Positions 13,307 through 25,300 of a stretch of 64,000 nucleotides of DNA are shown here, one piece after another (position 1 is the first letter of the stretch; each line of letters opens with the position of its first letter). The notes below the pieces were generated by a model. That model was not told the origin of the DNA, searched no databases, and saw only the letters and a program-made list of their open reading frames with translations. This DNA is from Casuarius casuarius (taxonomy: Eukaryota; Chordata; Aves; Casuariiformes; Casuariidae): NCBI GenBank assembly GCA_003342895.1, contig PTFA01000410.1, positions 120,240 to 184,239 on the forward strand, written 5' to 3'. The translations under genes were made by a program, and so were the position numbers.

Positions 13307-16300
13307 CTTTGCCTTGCTCATTTCCAGACTTGGGCCTGGGCTCTTATCTCCCAGTTCTGCGCAGTCCTAACCTATTGCCAGGCGCAGGAATTCTCTATGT
13401 TTTTGCTACAAGCTGTGATTCTCCGGTGAGCAGTTTGTGGGAACAGATTTCAGGCCGCTGGAGGCAGTTTGAGTGAACGTTAATGGAAACGTTCAGTGGG
13501 ATTTGGTATGCTTTTTCTTGGTATTCTGTGAACAGTTACTGAATCCACATGGGACGGTTCATATCCCTTGTGCTGAAAAGTCTGCTTTTTGAAAGCAGCA
13601 GGCTACCAGGAGAAATCACCTGGGCTTTGATTGCTGCAGAGAAGTGGCCAGGAGCACTACAGGGAGAGAAATAGCTGAAGATAAATAGACCCACGGCGTG
13701 CTACGATATATAAAAGCTTTGACTTTCCTCTTTTCCAGAAGAATGAACATTGTGCTTAGCTGTAAAGTACCTCTCAGCTGCGTAAATGCCTTGGATCCTT
13801 CCCCACTCGCACAGACAGGGATGAACCAGGTTCACTGAATCTTTGGCAAATTCTGCCAATGTATTTTTTTTCCCAGCCTGCAGAGATTTGAACCCATAGT
13901 GAGTATTTGCAGATTGAAGTCAACAGCCCAGTAGATAGGCTGTTTAGTGGGAAGGAGTTAAAATGCCAGCAAGGCACGAGTGCTGCTGTCGAGAAAATGC
14001 AACTGGTTGAAAACCCCATGGAGATGGAGGTTTGGAGTCTTGGGTTCCTCTGCCCCAAGTGAGGGCTTTAATCACTGGGCAGTTGGATGCTCCCTGCGTG
14101 GTTCAAGCAGGTCCCAGTGCTGCGCCTTGGCTTCTGTGACCCCACTTCGAGGTGCTGGTCTCCATCCTTGCTTGGCACGAGGGGGCCCATAGGGAAGGTT
14201 ATCCTCGTCTTGAGATGGGTCATTGCCATGCAGAGCGTGGAAATGCAGCTGTGCCCTTAGTGAGCCATCATCCGTGCTGAGGAAGACTGCGGGGCACCCA
14301 GCTCTCCCTCTCCTGCTAGAGGGACTGAGTTTGTGCGGCGGCCAGGGACACGTGGCGAACGGCTGCGTGAAGCTCTCTCAATTTAATGCAGTCGATGAGA
14401 GCAATTACTGAATTTGCTGCTCCCATCATTCACGACTGCCTTTTGCCACTCTTCAGTAATGAGGCAAGCGTCCCAGGGCTGGCTGGGAAGCCGGTGCCAC
14501 ATACTTCACCAGGGAAACTGCTGGCATCTGGCAAGGGGATGCTGGGGAAGAGCTTTGGATTCTCTCTCAGCCTCTCCTTTGGGCAGCGTGCTCCGGGTAG
14601 GATGCTGATCAGCTGAAGAGCATCTTGGAGAGAGCAAAAAGCCAAGACAGGTCTGCACAACACGTTCAGGGGGAAGACTGATGGAGCTGGCTTCATTTAA
14701 CTTAGCAAGGGTGAGCTGGAGGGGAGACAAGAAGCCCATTTTCCAGCAGTGAAAAGTCAAAGAGAAGGAGAGAGCCTAAATGCAGATGCTAGGACAAGAA
14801 GCTGTGGGTTTTGAGTGCATCAGAAGAGGCTGAAATTAGGAAAGCCTGTTCTAGAGCAGCACACAGGATTCAACAGTGCAGTAGTGGGGTGGACTCTGGT
14901 GGGTTTTTTAGAGCGGATCAGGCATACACTCACCAGGGACAAGCTTTGTCCTGCTTTGAGGAAATCAGACAGTCCAGGAGAACTCTTCAAGGTCCTTCCT
15001 TTCCTCTTTCTTCTGGTGCATGACTCTGCTGGGGGTCCCGCTGACCCCTGCACCCAGTCTCACCCCTTCTCCACCACATCTCCCAGCCATGGTCCCTCGC
15101 AGCTGAGCAGTACCCTGGGCACACACCTCCTGTCCTAGGTACGGACGCGCTCAGGTTTCATCGGCTCATCAGTGATGGGGCTTTTGGGAGGGAAGCTGCC
15201 CTCCAGCTGTGTGAACATTGAGCATCATCACATTTCTGCCCCAGTCAGTCCTGGAGAAGTCCTATCTGTGTCTGGTTTGGTACTACACTTTCGGAGACAT
15301 ATGAAGAAACCAGAGAGAGACCGGAGAAGACGACAACGGATGGACTTAATAGAGGTTAAGAAAACATGAGCTGGGGAGCAGGCTGAAGTTGTTGGCTTTG
15401 TTTATTCTAGAAAAAGAAAAGGTCAAAGGGGAATGGATAAGTAAAGAAAGTTGCTGTCAAGACAGTCAGGTTTCCCCTGTGTCCCCTGAGGAAAGACAAG
15501 AGGNATTCCACTTATTTTGCAAGACAGAAGATTTGAGCAGGTTGCTCTGAGGAGTTTCCTAGGGCTCTGATGACCGAGCAGGGGAGGCTGGTGAAAGAGA
15601 GGGGCCAGCTCTGGGAGGAATGGTCCATTCACATGGCACAGCACGGAATAACCTGGGAAGCAGCAATGGGCTGACCTGTACCTAATCCCAGGGAGGCTCT
15701 TTACTTGGATGTCTCATCCGCTTCTGGTTTGAGGGTGGCAAGGGTAACTTGTTTAGGTGCTTTGGGACTGTGCACCACTCTGNTGGGTACCACTGATCTA
15801 CCAGCACCATGTTGTCCTGGCTACCGAGGGAGCCTGTGCAGCTCTTGCCACAGAAAGCCTGTAAGAACTCAGTAGAAAATGCATGGGGCAGAGTTAGCCT
15901 CGATTTGCCAAAAGCATGGGTTCAGGACCCTGACAACAGAGGAGGAGGGACCACATCCATCAGAGCAAGACTGGGGGCTGGAAACCTCAGGTCATTANTT
16001 TGGGATTGCAGCTATGAAGGGCAGCAGCAAGTGCTGGTGGTTGAAGACTCCTTTGTGGGACAGAGGCACCTACACAGTGCCAGCGTGTGATGAAAGGATG
16101 CTGTAGGCTGCAGCCGAATCTGCGAGCGATTGACACGAACAGGGTGATTTAAGAGTGATAATGCTACGCAAAAGCAGCTCCCAGCCTTGGAGGTGTTCTC
16201 CTGCAGAGCGATTTGTCTCTGCTAAGCAGCTTGCTGCCTTCGCTGGCACTGCTGCCGCCTGCACAGCTTCCCCACACCTTGCATGGCCACTCTTGTGCCC

Positions 16301-17369
16301 GTAGAGCCTCCTTGAAGTTGGAGAAAAAGCTTTTGCTCCTGTTCTAGCTCTGCCTCTTGCCCCTGTGCNGTTCTCATGGACCCAAAGGCACTGTTTTATC
16401 TTCAGGTCTGGAGCCCCAACTGCTACAAAGTGCTGCCCAGAAACACCTAGTGCCTCAGCTCCTGGCCCTGGATGTCTCTGCTATATCTGCTTTGCTATAG
16501 CTTATCTCCTTTACCCTTCCTGGAGCACGAAGGAATGAGACTTAAGAAAATCAATGGACTTAAGGCACAGCTGGACTGGCTTTGCCATCCTCCCCTAGGC
16601 AATTTACGGCTCTTACCTAAGGTATATCCTTAGATGGCTTGTAAAACCTATTTTAAACTAACTCCAGGGGAATATCTGCCCCCTGGGGACAGCTTGGCAT
16701 GGAATAACAGCCCAGGGCATGTTTCCCTGACGTTACATCTTCCTTTGCCTCGTTTCATTGCAACCCTCCCACCTACGTGCCCCTCGCTTTGAGTTTAACA
16801 CTCCTCCTCTTACCTTGGTGCTGACGGAGTTTCACATTTGCTGCTTTTTATCTACCTGCCCCTCGACAGCAGGAGCGACCCTTTCCAAACAGCCTTTTCT
16901 TTATCTTTCCCTGCAAGTCCATCCCTCTCAATGGACTTCTTAAAGAGCGCAGAGGAGAAGAAAGTGTTTCGATTTCTGTTTATAGACACTCCAGCCCAAA
17001 CTAATGGAAACTGCCACAGCCAAAGCATAACAACAGGCCTAGAAGTGACCGCGGAGCTGGGGCTTTACGCGCCGGGAGCTCTCTTCTGATGGAGAGGTAA
17101 TGAGGAATTCAAGTTGCACCGGTTTGTGCACTGCCCGAGAAAAAAATCTGTGATGTGATAGGAGTTTTCCAAGTGGAAAATAGATGTACGGTCCTTAGCC
17201 CAGCAGTGAGCGCAGGCAGTGCTGGGGGCGAGGGGGCCAGGCCATACCGCGGGTGGCTTTTGCATCCGTCACCGGCCCGGCCAGCTTGGCTATCGTTCCA
17301 GCTGAGCAGCCGAGGAACGGCGCAGCCTCTCCATCATCTGAAATAGCACCGCAGATTCTGGGGAGGTAA

Positions 17370-17600
17370 TTATTGAACTCGTTGTTTATTTTTGCATGAT
17401 GCTGTTTGTGAACAAACTTACAAGATAAATTGCTGTGTAAGGGTTTTCTTTTTTTCCCCTTTCTGTAAACAGCACCGCTGGCTCCTTTTCAGCAGGCGTT
17501 TAGTAATCACAAGGATTAAAGAGCAGCTGCTGCTATCTGGGGACTTTCAGAAAGGCTTCGCATTCATGCAGCTGAGGGTCTCTCTCTGATTTATAGCAGG
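17370..17600. promoter_or_regulatory. Candidate conserved noncoding block with FOX-like inverted repeat
   Basis: This is non-repetitive sequence downstream of the SLCO2B1 3' end. It contains tgtttgtgaacaaactt, in which gtttgt and acaaac form an inverted repeat with a 2-bp spacer, plus a nearby gataaat and tgtaaac. Forkhead factors bind TGTTTR-like sites. No conservation evidence is available here. Confidence 0.22.
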
Positions 17601-19574
17601 GCAAATCCGGTGGTATGTAGCCCGCTATGCAAGAGCACAGCTGCTCTCCGGGTCCATCCCTGCCATCGCCGGCAGCCCAGCGNGACAGACCCAGGCAGCA
17701 CGGTACANGGCCAGCAAAACCNGCAAAGGGACAGCAAAAATTTTGCATTGACAGCCCAAAACATAAAGCCGGGTCTGTGGTCCTGTCTGCTAGCTGCTGC
17801 CCAGGCTGGGCTGCTGTGGGGCTCTCTCTGNTGGTCGGGGCCACATTTGAAGTCAGCTGGCCTAATGATATGAAGGTGCAGCCTTTCTGATTCTTACCCC
17901 CTACCCAAGTCATCCTCTAACCCAATCCAAGGGTCTTCCCGGCAAAGCACTTTGCAGCTCTCAGCTTTTCATGACGTTCAAAACATATTAGGTTGTTATT
18001 AGTTTGTTGTGGTTTGGAAAGTACCCTGGAGTGGCTTGAGGTTGTGCNGAACGATGCAAGAAACCATTTGCAAGCCAAGGTCTTGTGCCCAGCCGAGAAA
18101 GACCCCTCTTTGCTGATGGATGCAGAGAAAGTGCAAACTAACTGCTCGCAAATTCCTGGGCTGCCAAGAGCTGGTGGACTGCTGTGACCATCGTGGCCGA
18201 TCTGTTCCCTAGCCCTGTCCAAAGACCCTCTTTCCAATTCCACACCTGCTAATGTCTGCTTTGGAAATAAAGGCTACCCTGTCAAGGCTTGAAAACNGAA
18301 AACAGTGGAAAACCCCCCAGATCTGGCTTTCCGATGCTCAGGGTTAGCATGTGCTGCTTGTTCTGCCTGAATGGGTCTATCTTCATCTCTGAACCACGCA
18401 GTCTCAAGCCTTTCTCTCTTCTATCATGATCTTCTATGCCAGAAATCGCTTTACTGTGTAGGTACCTGCAAATTGTACTGAAGTCTCTATTAACCACCTC
18501 TTCAATAAACAAAAGATGCTGCATATTTTTCTTTAGTCTCTTGCTCTACGGCATATTATTTGGGTCTCTCAAAATGGTTGGACAAACAATCTGGCAAAAT
18601 ATCCAAGCCAGCCAGTCAACCGATGTCCTTTACAGCCTCCACCACTGTACTGAGGTGCACAGTGGCTACCCTGACCCTTAATATGTGACTAATAGGCAGG
18701 CTGCTAGGAGTTAATGTTTTTTCCCTGCTGNATATTTCTGTTTTCTTCTGCATATTTGGACTTTCTCATTCTGAAGCCAACAATGACAAGTTAGTTACCC
18801 AACGGGCTGTGGTGGCTGGTGGCCTGAGCCCAGCAGTACAATTTGCCCTCGGGTGGACAGGAACCCCCCAGACGGAAAGAATGCAGGAAATAGGAGTAGC
18901 TGCACTGGAATAAAACCAGGCTCGACCTTCAGCCCATAATTACCGCCNCATCTCACAGTAACCCCTTCAAGAAGCACAGCACGGCTGTCTGACTCTGTGG
19001 TCGAACGGATTAGCCACAAGCTCTGCCCAGTCTGCGAAGGGCTGGGTTGGACCTCGCTGGTGCTGCAGCCCTGGGAAAAGTTCTGGATTTCTCAAACTGG
19101 AAAANAGAAAGGAGGCTTAATGCTCACATGCCTCAGTAAACTCCTTTGACAAGTACAGATAATCTGAAAGTGAGAATTATTACTATTCTTACTGCAAAAG
19201 GGTGCCATGCTGCCAAAGCACTGCAACTCTGCAGCTATTAGATTTTCTCCTGGGCTGGATCTGCAGCTCCTTTCGGTGTCCACCTTCCCTAATTCTCCTC
19301 CCCAGTTCCTTCACTCTTTCCCCTCACCAGCCAGCTCCTGCCTGCCCAAGCAACTTCTTCTACCCAGCAGCTGAGTGAGATACACAAACTGGTTCACACG
19401 ATGGTCCCCAGTATGGAACAAAATTCCCATCAATGTCATCTGGAGCTGGGTGAAGCCTTCAAGAGTAGAGAGACCATCTAACACCATGAGAGCGGAAGGA
19501 ACAAGAAATAATTGGCATCTGGGGGCGAGAACAGTCCATCATTCATGGAGATGTATGGGTACAGTACAAAACCA

Positions 19575-19580
19575 TTTATT
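19575..19580 (-). terminator. SLCO2B1: Candidate poly(A) signal of SLCO2B1
   Basis: On the minus strand an AATAAA hexamer occurs about 355 bp beyond the stop codon. It implies a 3' UTR of roughly 370 nt ending near 19555-19565. It is the best-placed hexamer I noticed after the stop, but the cleavage site cannot be seen from sequence. Avian 3' UTRs can be longer, so alternative downstream sites are possible. Confidence 0.5.
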
Positions 19581-19934
19581 AAAAAGCATTTAATAATAAA
19601 AAAAATTCAGCTGTATGGTTAATGCTCAGTGCTGGCATCATTGAGAGTGTCAGCAGGAACAAACACTTAGAGGAATATAAATCCAGGAGACTGCAGTGTC
19701 CAAAGATTAATGTGTGTGGACTGATCCATGCAGATGTGCAGATGCACCGTTCGGATGGAGGCGGGTATAGAAGAGCATATAGGAGGACTCTCAAGGCAGC
19801 NCAGCAGTAGCACAGCCCACCTGGAAGCAGTCCTGTCTTCGGCTGCTCCAAGCATCTATCCTTCACAGTTCAAGTGAGGGGTGGTTCACGTGGCTTTCCC
19901 TCCCAGGACACGGACTGCAATTCACATTTTCTTT

Positions 19935-20109
19935 TCACACTTTGGATTCTGGGCTCTTTATGGAATTTTCTGCCAGTTTCTCCTTTTCCTGGTTTGTCTT
20001 TGTCTCTGCTACATTCCTGGCTTCCCTCTCCTGCCGTCTGAGAATGAAATACACAGTCACGAAGCACAGGAAAGCTCCCACTTCAAAGAAAAACTGGAGT
20101 CCAAGATAC
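19935..20109 (-). CDS. SLCO2B1: SLCO2B1 terminal exon: TM12 and cytoplasmic tail
   Basis: The coding part is 175 nt, encoding model residues 579-636 and a TGA stop at 19935-19937. TM12 (YLGLQFFFEVGAFLCFVTVY) is followed by FILRRQEREAR and a long charged tail rich in Lys and Glu. The last three residues, Ser-Lys-Val, fit a class I PDZ-binding motif (S/T-X-hydrophobic). The remembered human OATP2B1 tail also ends Ser-Arg-Val, so this docking end seems preserved although most of the tail has diverged. The acceptor is ccccacag|G. The 3' UTR continues to about 19560. Confidence 0.95.
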
Positions 20110-20586
20110 CTGTGGGGTGGAAGAACAGGAAAGCAGGGCAGCAAGGGGCAGCGCAGTGTTCCTGGGTGCACGAAGCAGCAGCTGCCGAAGCCCCTGGGCA
20201 CCCATCAAACCCCGAGCGTGGGGATGGGCTCCGTGGGCACAGCGGGTCTCATCCAACACCGGGCAAGCAACGGCTGCAGAGCCTGGCTCCCGTGAAGAAC
20301 AACAGAAGGAGCAGGAATGGCTCTTGGGATGGGCGGCTTTTTGGTGTTAACAGAGCACATCTCACGGTAAAAAGCAGGCATATAAAATATATATGCATCG
20401 TATCTTGGGGTTCAGGGTGAATAGCATGTGGGAGATGACAGGATGCCANGTTCCCCCAGCGTTTTCTCTGTCCCCACGCCTCGTTCCCACCACCCGTCCC
20501 TCCGAGGCAGCCGGCCCCGTCGTTCCCAGCACGGTGGCGTGAGCCCAANTGGGCAGGCGAGGTGGGGGGGCTCACGGAGGTCCTAC

Positions 20587-20707
20587 CTGTGCCTGAAGAG
20601 ATTGTTGTCGTAGTATCTGCAAGCGGCGTTCTTGTCACACTTCTTCTCCCAGAGGATGCAGGTTGTGTCGATGGCGCTGCCGTACAGGACCGGGCCGGGC
20701 ATCCATG
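20587..20707 (-). CDS. SLCO2B1: SLCO2B1 exon: TM11 end and extracellular loop 6
   Basis: This 121-nt exon encodes model residues 539-578. It begins WMPGPVLYGSAIDTTCILW, the end of TM11 and the last outer loop, and continues through a cysteine pair to RYYDNNLFRH. The SAIDTTC segment points to OATP2B1 rather than OATP2A1. The acceptor is gctttcag|CA and the donor is AGGCACAG|gtagga. Confidence 0.95.
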
Positions 20708-21175
20708 CTGAAAGCACAGGGGCAGAGGGGCNGTGTTAGGGGAGCATCTCTGTGGGGACAGACCCAATCCGGAATATTTTCCAATATGTGCCAAGCCGGC
20801 AGAGAGTGGCCAGGCACAGTTGTCTCTGATGTGGCTGTAGAGTAGACNTTAACCCAGGCCTGTCCAGTGCATGAAGAGCTGGCTGCAAGTTTGCACCCAG
20901 TGAGGTCCTGTGGCCAGCCTGGGGCTCAGGGGCAACGGAGGAGCCTTCATNATGTCCCTGTTGCTGCAGGGCTGCAGTGGTGGTGTCAGGTTTAATGTGC
21001 ACTTTGGGGGACACTGGGGTTGGAGATGCAAGAAGATCCTAATTTCTCACTGCTCTTTGATAAGGGACCACTGCTCAGCCCAGGAACGATGCTCTTTTCC
21101 TTCCTGAAAAACCCACACGAATCCCCAACAGCTGCCACCACCTTCAGACGGGCATTTCAACACGTTTTAATTTAC

Positions 21176-21240
21176 CTAAAACTCTTAGCAGCATGAACTG
21201 TATCCCAACCGCAAATGACTTGTCTTCAGGCTGGACGCTC
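21176..21240 (-). CDS. SLCO2B1: SLCO2B1 exon: TM11 start
   Basis: This short 65-nt exon encodes model residues 517-538. It reads RSVQPEDKSFAVGIQFMLLR and then VL, the intracellular approach to TM11. The (D/E)KS(F/L)A(V/I)G(I/V)QF stretch is one of the most conserved in the OATP family. The acceptor is ttctttttcag|G and the donor is GTTTTAG|gtaaat. The codons at both ends are split and rejoin in frame (AGG arginine, GCA alanine). Confidence 0.94.
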
Positions 21241-22148
21241 CTGAAAAAGAAAATCGAAAGANGGCTCAGTGTGTCCCTCTGGCCCTTAAGCAAGGATGGA
21301 GGTTTCCCTTCCCGGTACCACACGACTCCTTGGGGCACCTCGCCCACAAAGCCATCCTTCAGCTCAGACACAAAGGACCTGAGACAATTCCCATTTACGT
21401 CAGCAAAAGGGATGATGTTTCATTCATTAGGGCTAGATGCTTGCCACAGTCTTTTTTTGGCCTTAAAAATCTGACCAAGCTCTGTAGGAAACAGGGAGGG
21501 GCTCAGCTAAGTATTTTTTCCTGTTTTTTAATTTAAAGAATCCGTATGAGTAAACCACAAGTAGATACCAATATAGCCCCCGGCTCCACAAAGTACAAGC
21601 CATACAAAGAATGCCTGTAAATGAGAAAGAAAAGCGATTTACCCTTTCAGGAAGTGGCTTTCTTTGAGATGTTCTGTCCCAGTGTATATTTTGCTGGCCC
21701 TCCAGTTTTCTGAAGTATTTTAGACNGCGGTTCCTGCCAAGGTCACACAAATAACCCCAATGTACCTATGTTCCCATATGGAGATCACGGTGGTACCAAA
21801 ATGATGACCACTCTGAGGTTCTTTCCTACCCCAAAATGAAGACATCCAACAGGGCTGGGCAGCAGAGTACCCCCAGGCTCAGCACCGGAGATGGAGCTGC
21901 CGAGGCTCAGGCCTGGGCAGAGCCTCGGCACCCTTTCTGCTTTCCGGCCCTCAGATGCTTAATCCTGTTTAATGCCTTCTTCAAAAGATGGTTAGGGAAA
22001 AACATCGGCAGATCCCATTGACATGCCGGANTTGGCTGCTATTTCCAAGGAAACTGGAGTGTGGCCTAACAGATACTCTATCAGCAAGGGATGCTGCCCC
22101 GGAGGGGCTGCCACAAACTTATTTATTGCCTCAAATCCCTGGCAGATA

Positions 22149-22420
22149 GAATCGCAGAATAGCATGAAATTTCCCCTGCTCCACCTTGCCCTATCCCAGG
22201 CTCCAGCCCCGACCAATTTGGGGCTACGCTGGGCTCGCTCCAGCCTGCCCGGTACTGGGGGACCCAGACTGGACCCAGTGCCCAGACGTGGCCTCACCAG
22301 TGCCAAGCAGTGGAGAGGAACCGCCGCCCTCGACAAGGGACAGGAGGTTTTCCTGGGTGACCGTGTGGAGACGTTGGTGTCCTGGCAAGGTGGCAGAGGT
22401 GCCACATCTGTAGACACCAC
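22149..22420 (-). mobile_element. CR1 LINE fragment in SLCO2B1 intron
   Basis: The plus strand carries ctgggctcgctccagcctgc and actggacccagtgcccagac, followed by gtggcctcaccagtgccaag. These correspond to the inverted CR1 segment that precedes the 3' UTR. A 5' agaatcgcagaata may be the remains of the 3' terminus with an internal deletion. It lies between the TM10 and TM11 exons. Confidence 0.65.
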
Positions 22421-23392
22421 TACCAGGGTGCGGGGAACCAGTGCCCTAATTGCTTCTGTGCACGGGAAAGTGAGGCTCTGTTCAAGTGAGACCTCTCAGA
22501 AGGAAGGCAGGCAATTAAACTTCCTAACTCAACATGGAGCNGCATTAAAAAGTGCCAAAGTACTGCCACGCTAAATTAATGCTAAGTTAATAGCGTATCT
22601 CATTACTGAAGTATCAGCCGTGGGTGGGGAGAAGGAACAGAGCGGCTGCTGGATCTGAAAGAGGCTTTTTGTGTTAAGTGCGGGAACGGGGGTGCTGAGG
22701 GTGAAACGTGGGGTTCCTGCAAGCCCCACGGCCCCATCGGTGGGTGGAGATGTGGTGGGTGGCGGGCACAGGGGGACAACCACCCACTGCTCCCCGGTTG
22801 AACCCGCTGGTAAACGTCACGCTGCCTACAAGAGCAATGCTGGTGGCCACGCGGTGCTGGCAGCTCTGTGACAAAGCATCCAGCAGCCTGAAATCTCTGC
22901 TTGCTGCTTAACTCTGCAGGGCATTTAGCAGCAACAGCTAACGAGATCTTAGAGGAGCCCTTGTAGTTTTAGCCCAGCAGGAGCTCTGTTAATGCAGGGT
23001 CTGCAAGAGCGAGTCCCGCTTTGACATTTGGGAGTGAAGTTGCTCTGCATTTCTGCACTGGCCCAACTTGCCAGGTCTTTGCTAGCAAAGCCCAGCCTGC
23101 TCCAAAGGCAGGTGGACATGGCACGCTTGCCTGCCCTCCCAGCCCGGGGGGTCTGCTGCAATGCAAAGACAGGNACAGCGAGACACAGGGAGAGGGAAAG
23201 GCAGAGGGAGGCAGCTCCACGTGAGGCCTAGCCTGGAAGATGGACGTNTACAGTTGGATGGCATCTACTTCAGCTGGGGAAAACCTTCCTCCCCGTTTCA
23301 ATGACACGTTTCTCAGCCTCTCGATGCCACTTCTGGAGTGCACTGTACTTAGAGCGGCTGCATCTAGACAGGGTCCTCCCTGCTCTGCTCAC

Positions 23393-23562
23393 CTGAGGAT
23401 GAGCATGAAGGATGGCGTGTGGGACGTGCTTGCAAGGATCCCCGCCAGGCAGGACAACACCACGAAGGGAAGGAGCAGGTGGGAGCAGCCGGTGCCGCAG
23501 GTCCCNGGTTTGGCAGAACCTGCCATCCCATTTTCGGAGATGCAGCTGCAGTTGGTGTAGTT
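23393..23562 (-). CDS. SLCO2B1: SLCO2B1 exon: end of extracellular loop 5 and TM10
   Basis: This 170-nt exon encodes model residues 461-516. It starts NYTNCSCISENGM, with two glycosylation sequons (NYT, NCS) and the next Kazal-like cysteines. GTCGTGC then supplies two more cysteines, followed by TM10 (HLLLPFVVLSCLAGI) and HTPSFMLIL. The acceptor is ctcttttcag|AAC and the donor is ATCCTCAG|gtgagc. The ambiguous base at 23506 is silent (CCN, proline). Confidence 0.95.
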
Positions 23563-25254
23563 CTGAAAAGAGAAGAGAAAACCCAGAGGCTGCTCATCTG
23601 ATCAAGGCAATGGAGATACCAGAGTTGCCAGCTGTAAGGGGCAGGAGAGGAGTATTTAGGATTTGTCTGTAAATAATTAGCAGTAATTAGCATCCGATAT
23701 TTCAGAGAGGAGGGGGAAAAAAAAAAAAGAAATGCATGCAATAAATCTGCCTGGGGATGGCAGACTGAATGGATGAGGACTTACTCTTTGAGCCTCCAAC
23801 ATCCTGCCATTTATGAAAGCAGGTCCTAGTCCCACCAGGACCCAGTCCCACCAGCATCACTCTGGTGGAACATGCATGAGCATGAGCAGCTGATGGGGAA
23901 GGGGAACTGGGCCACCGTGGTCCTTTGGCTGAGCTCTCTAGGCTTTCGGAAGCACCTGGAAGTGCTCCCAACCCAGCTGCATCCTTGCCTTGTTCGCATG
24001 AGCCCCAGCAATGCTTTCCTACACCGCTGTAGAGATCCTTCTGTGCTTGTGTTTTCTATCCTTTCTTTCACACCCATTGTGTGTTAAAGATGCTTATGCA
24101 CAGGTTTATTTTAATGTCATCTTTCGTCAGCTGAATGCTTTGGCATCTCACATAAATCTGGATTCTTGGCGTGTCTCCATCTACTCTGGAAAAATCTTTC
24201 TCACGGCTGATAAAACATTCAAACCTGATGTGAGCTTGCCAGCCCACGTCACACAATTTGGCAGAAATCTCTGGAGGAGCGAGCTGGGCTCCGTCACCTG
24301 TTCTCAGCTTCCGACTGCTCCAGGGTGGACTGCTGTGAAACCCTTCACCCAGGCTGGCAGCCGAGGCCGGGAGAGGACACGGCAGCCTGTCCATGGCCGG
24401 GCAGAGCCTTGGGCCTGGGAACGCTTTGCAGCAGATCCCTTGGGAGCACGGATCACTTGGTGGACAGGGATGAACACCCCTGGCAGGACGGGGTGAGAAA
24501 CAGCCTGCTCATTCCCAGCAGACCTGGCTCAGGCCACAACATCATCTCCAGCTTTCACGGAGCCCAAACTCAATGGGATATTAAATCAGAAAACACTTGC
24601 TGGGGGGAAATGCAAAACCTCACCTTTGACAGAAGGTCATAAATAACGGGCACAGCATTAGCAAAGGAAGGATGCCCTGAGCAAGGGATATGGATTTTTC
24701 TTTTTCTCNCAATTCTCTTTTTCACAAGAAATCTTGTCCTCTGGGACAGAACTTTAAATAAAAGTCTCAGAGATCCTGGAGGGGAACAGATTCACAACGG
24801 AGTGACAATTCACAGAAGAGAGATCCCAGAAGCAGGATCAACCCAGGGTCTCCCAAGTGCTTGTTCCTACATCATCACCTGGGGAAAGTGGCCATAAACG
24901 AGAGCTATAAGGAACCGCTCCCTGATGAGAGCACGTGGGAGATCTGGAATGAAAGGAGACGTGTTGCCTNCTTCCAGCTATAGGAAAGAGGATTTAATAT
25001 TTTAAATTAAGGCTGGGATTTATCTTCCCCAGCCATCTGAAATGAACTAACACAAACTCACTGTCTGGGGTCCTTCTGCAGTCACTGAGAGAGAAGTGGG
25101 TCTCCAGAGAGCGATCCATCCTCTCTACAGATAAGTGGCTATGATAANTGAGATGAATTTGGGCCAAAGTGGTTAACAAAAATGCAATTAGATAAATCAA
25201 AGCTCGCTTGATCTGTGTAATCACTACCAATGCCCTCTTATAGAGACGCAGACT

Positions 25255-25300
25255 CATGACATTTAGGTGACTTGCACAAAGACAGAGGCCAAACTGGGAA
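25255..25300 (-). mobile_element. Possible MIR fragment in SLCO2B1 intron
   Basis: The segment aggtgacttgcacaaagaca matches the inverted MIR core (gtgacttgcccaaggtcaca). It is too short for a firm call. Confidence 0.3.

Larger units (their letters stand above)
1..19574. other. 3' flank of SLCO2B1, no supported gene
   Basis: I found no exon with a recognisable protein here on either strand. The open frames present are 60-260 codons with no domain, no splice context and no family resemblance, as expected by chance. In mammals the next genes on this side are TPBGL and ARRB1, but no arrestin or TPBG-like peptide was seen. Contents worth naming are given separately: a CR1 tail, MIR relics, a decayed CR1/L3-like LINE, microsatellites and AT-rich blocks. 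A long noncoding RNA or a distant 3' UTR would not be recognisable by eye. Confidence 0.6.

Noticed and set aside
15172..15369. A plus-strand frame with a basic tail (RRHMKKPERDRRRRQRM), considered as an arrestin or other neighbour exon
   Set aside because: It matches no ARRB1 or TPBGL segment I know and has no splice-site support.
19375..19593. A short plus-strand frame near the SLCO2B1 3' end
   Set aside because: It lies around the poly(A) region on the opposite strand, is short and has no domain.
19881..20420. A 179-codon plus-strand open frame over the terminal exon
   Set aside because: It is antisense to the real TM12 exon; its apparent hydrophobic content is a shadow of the coding strand.
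22023..22574. A 183-codon plus-strand open frame
   Set aside because: It overlaps an inverted CR1 fragment and contains no protein motif.
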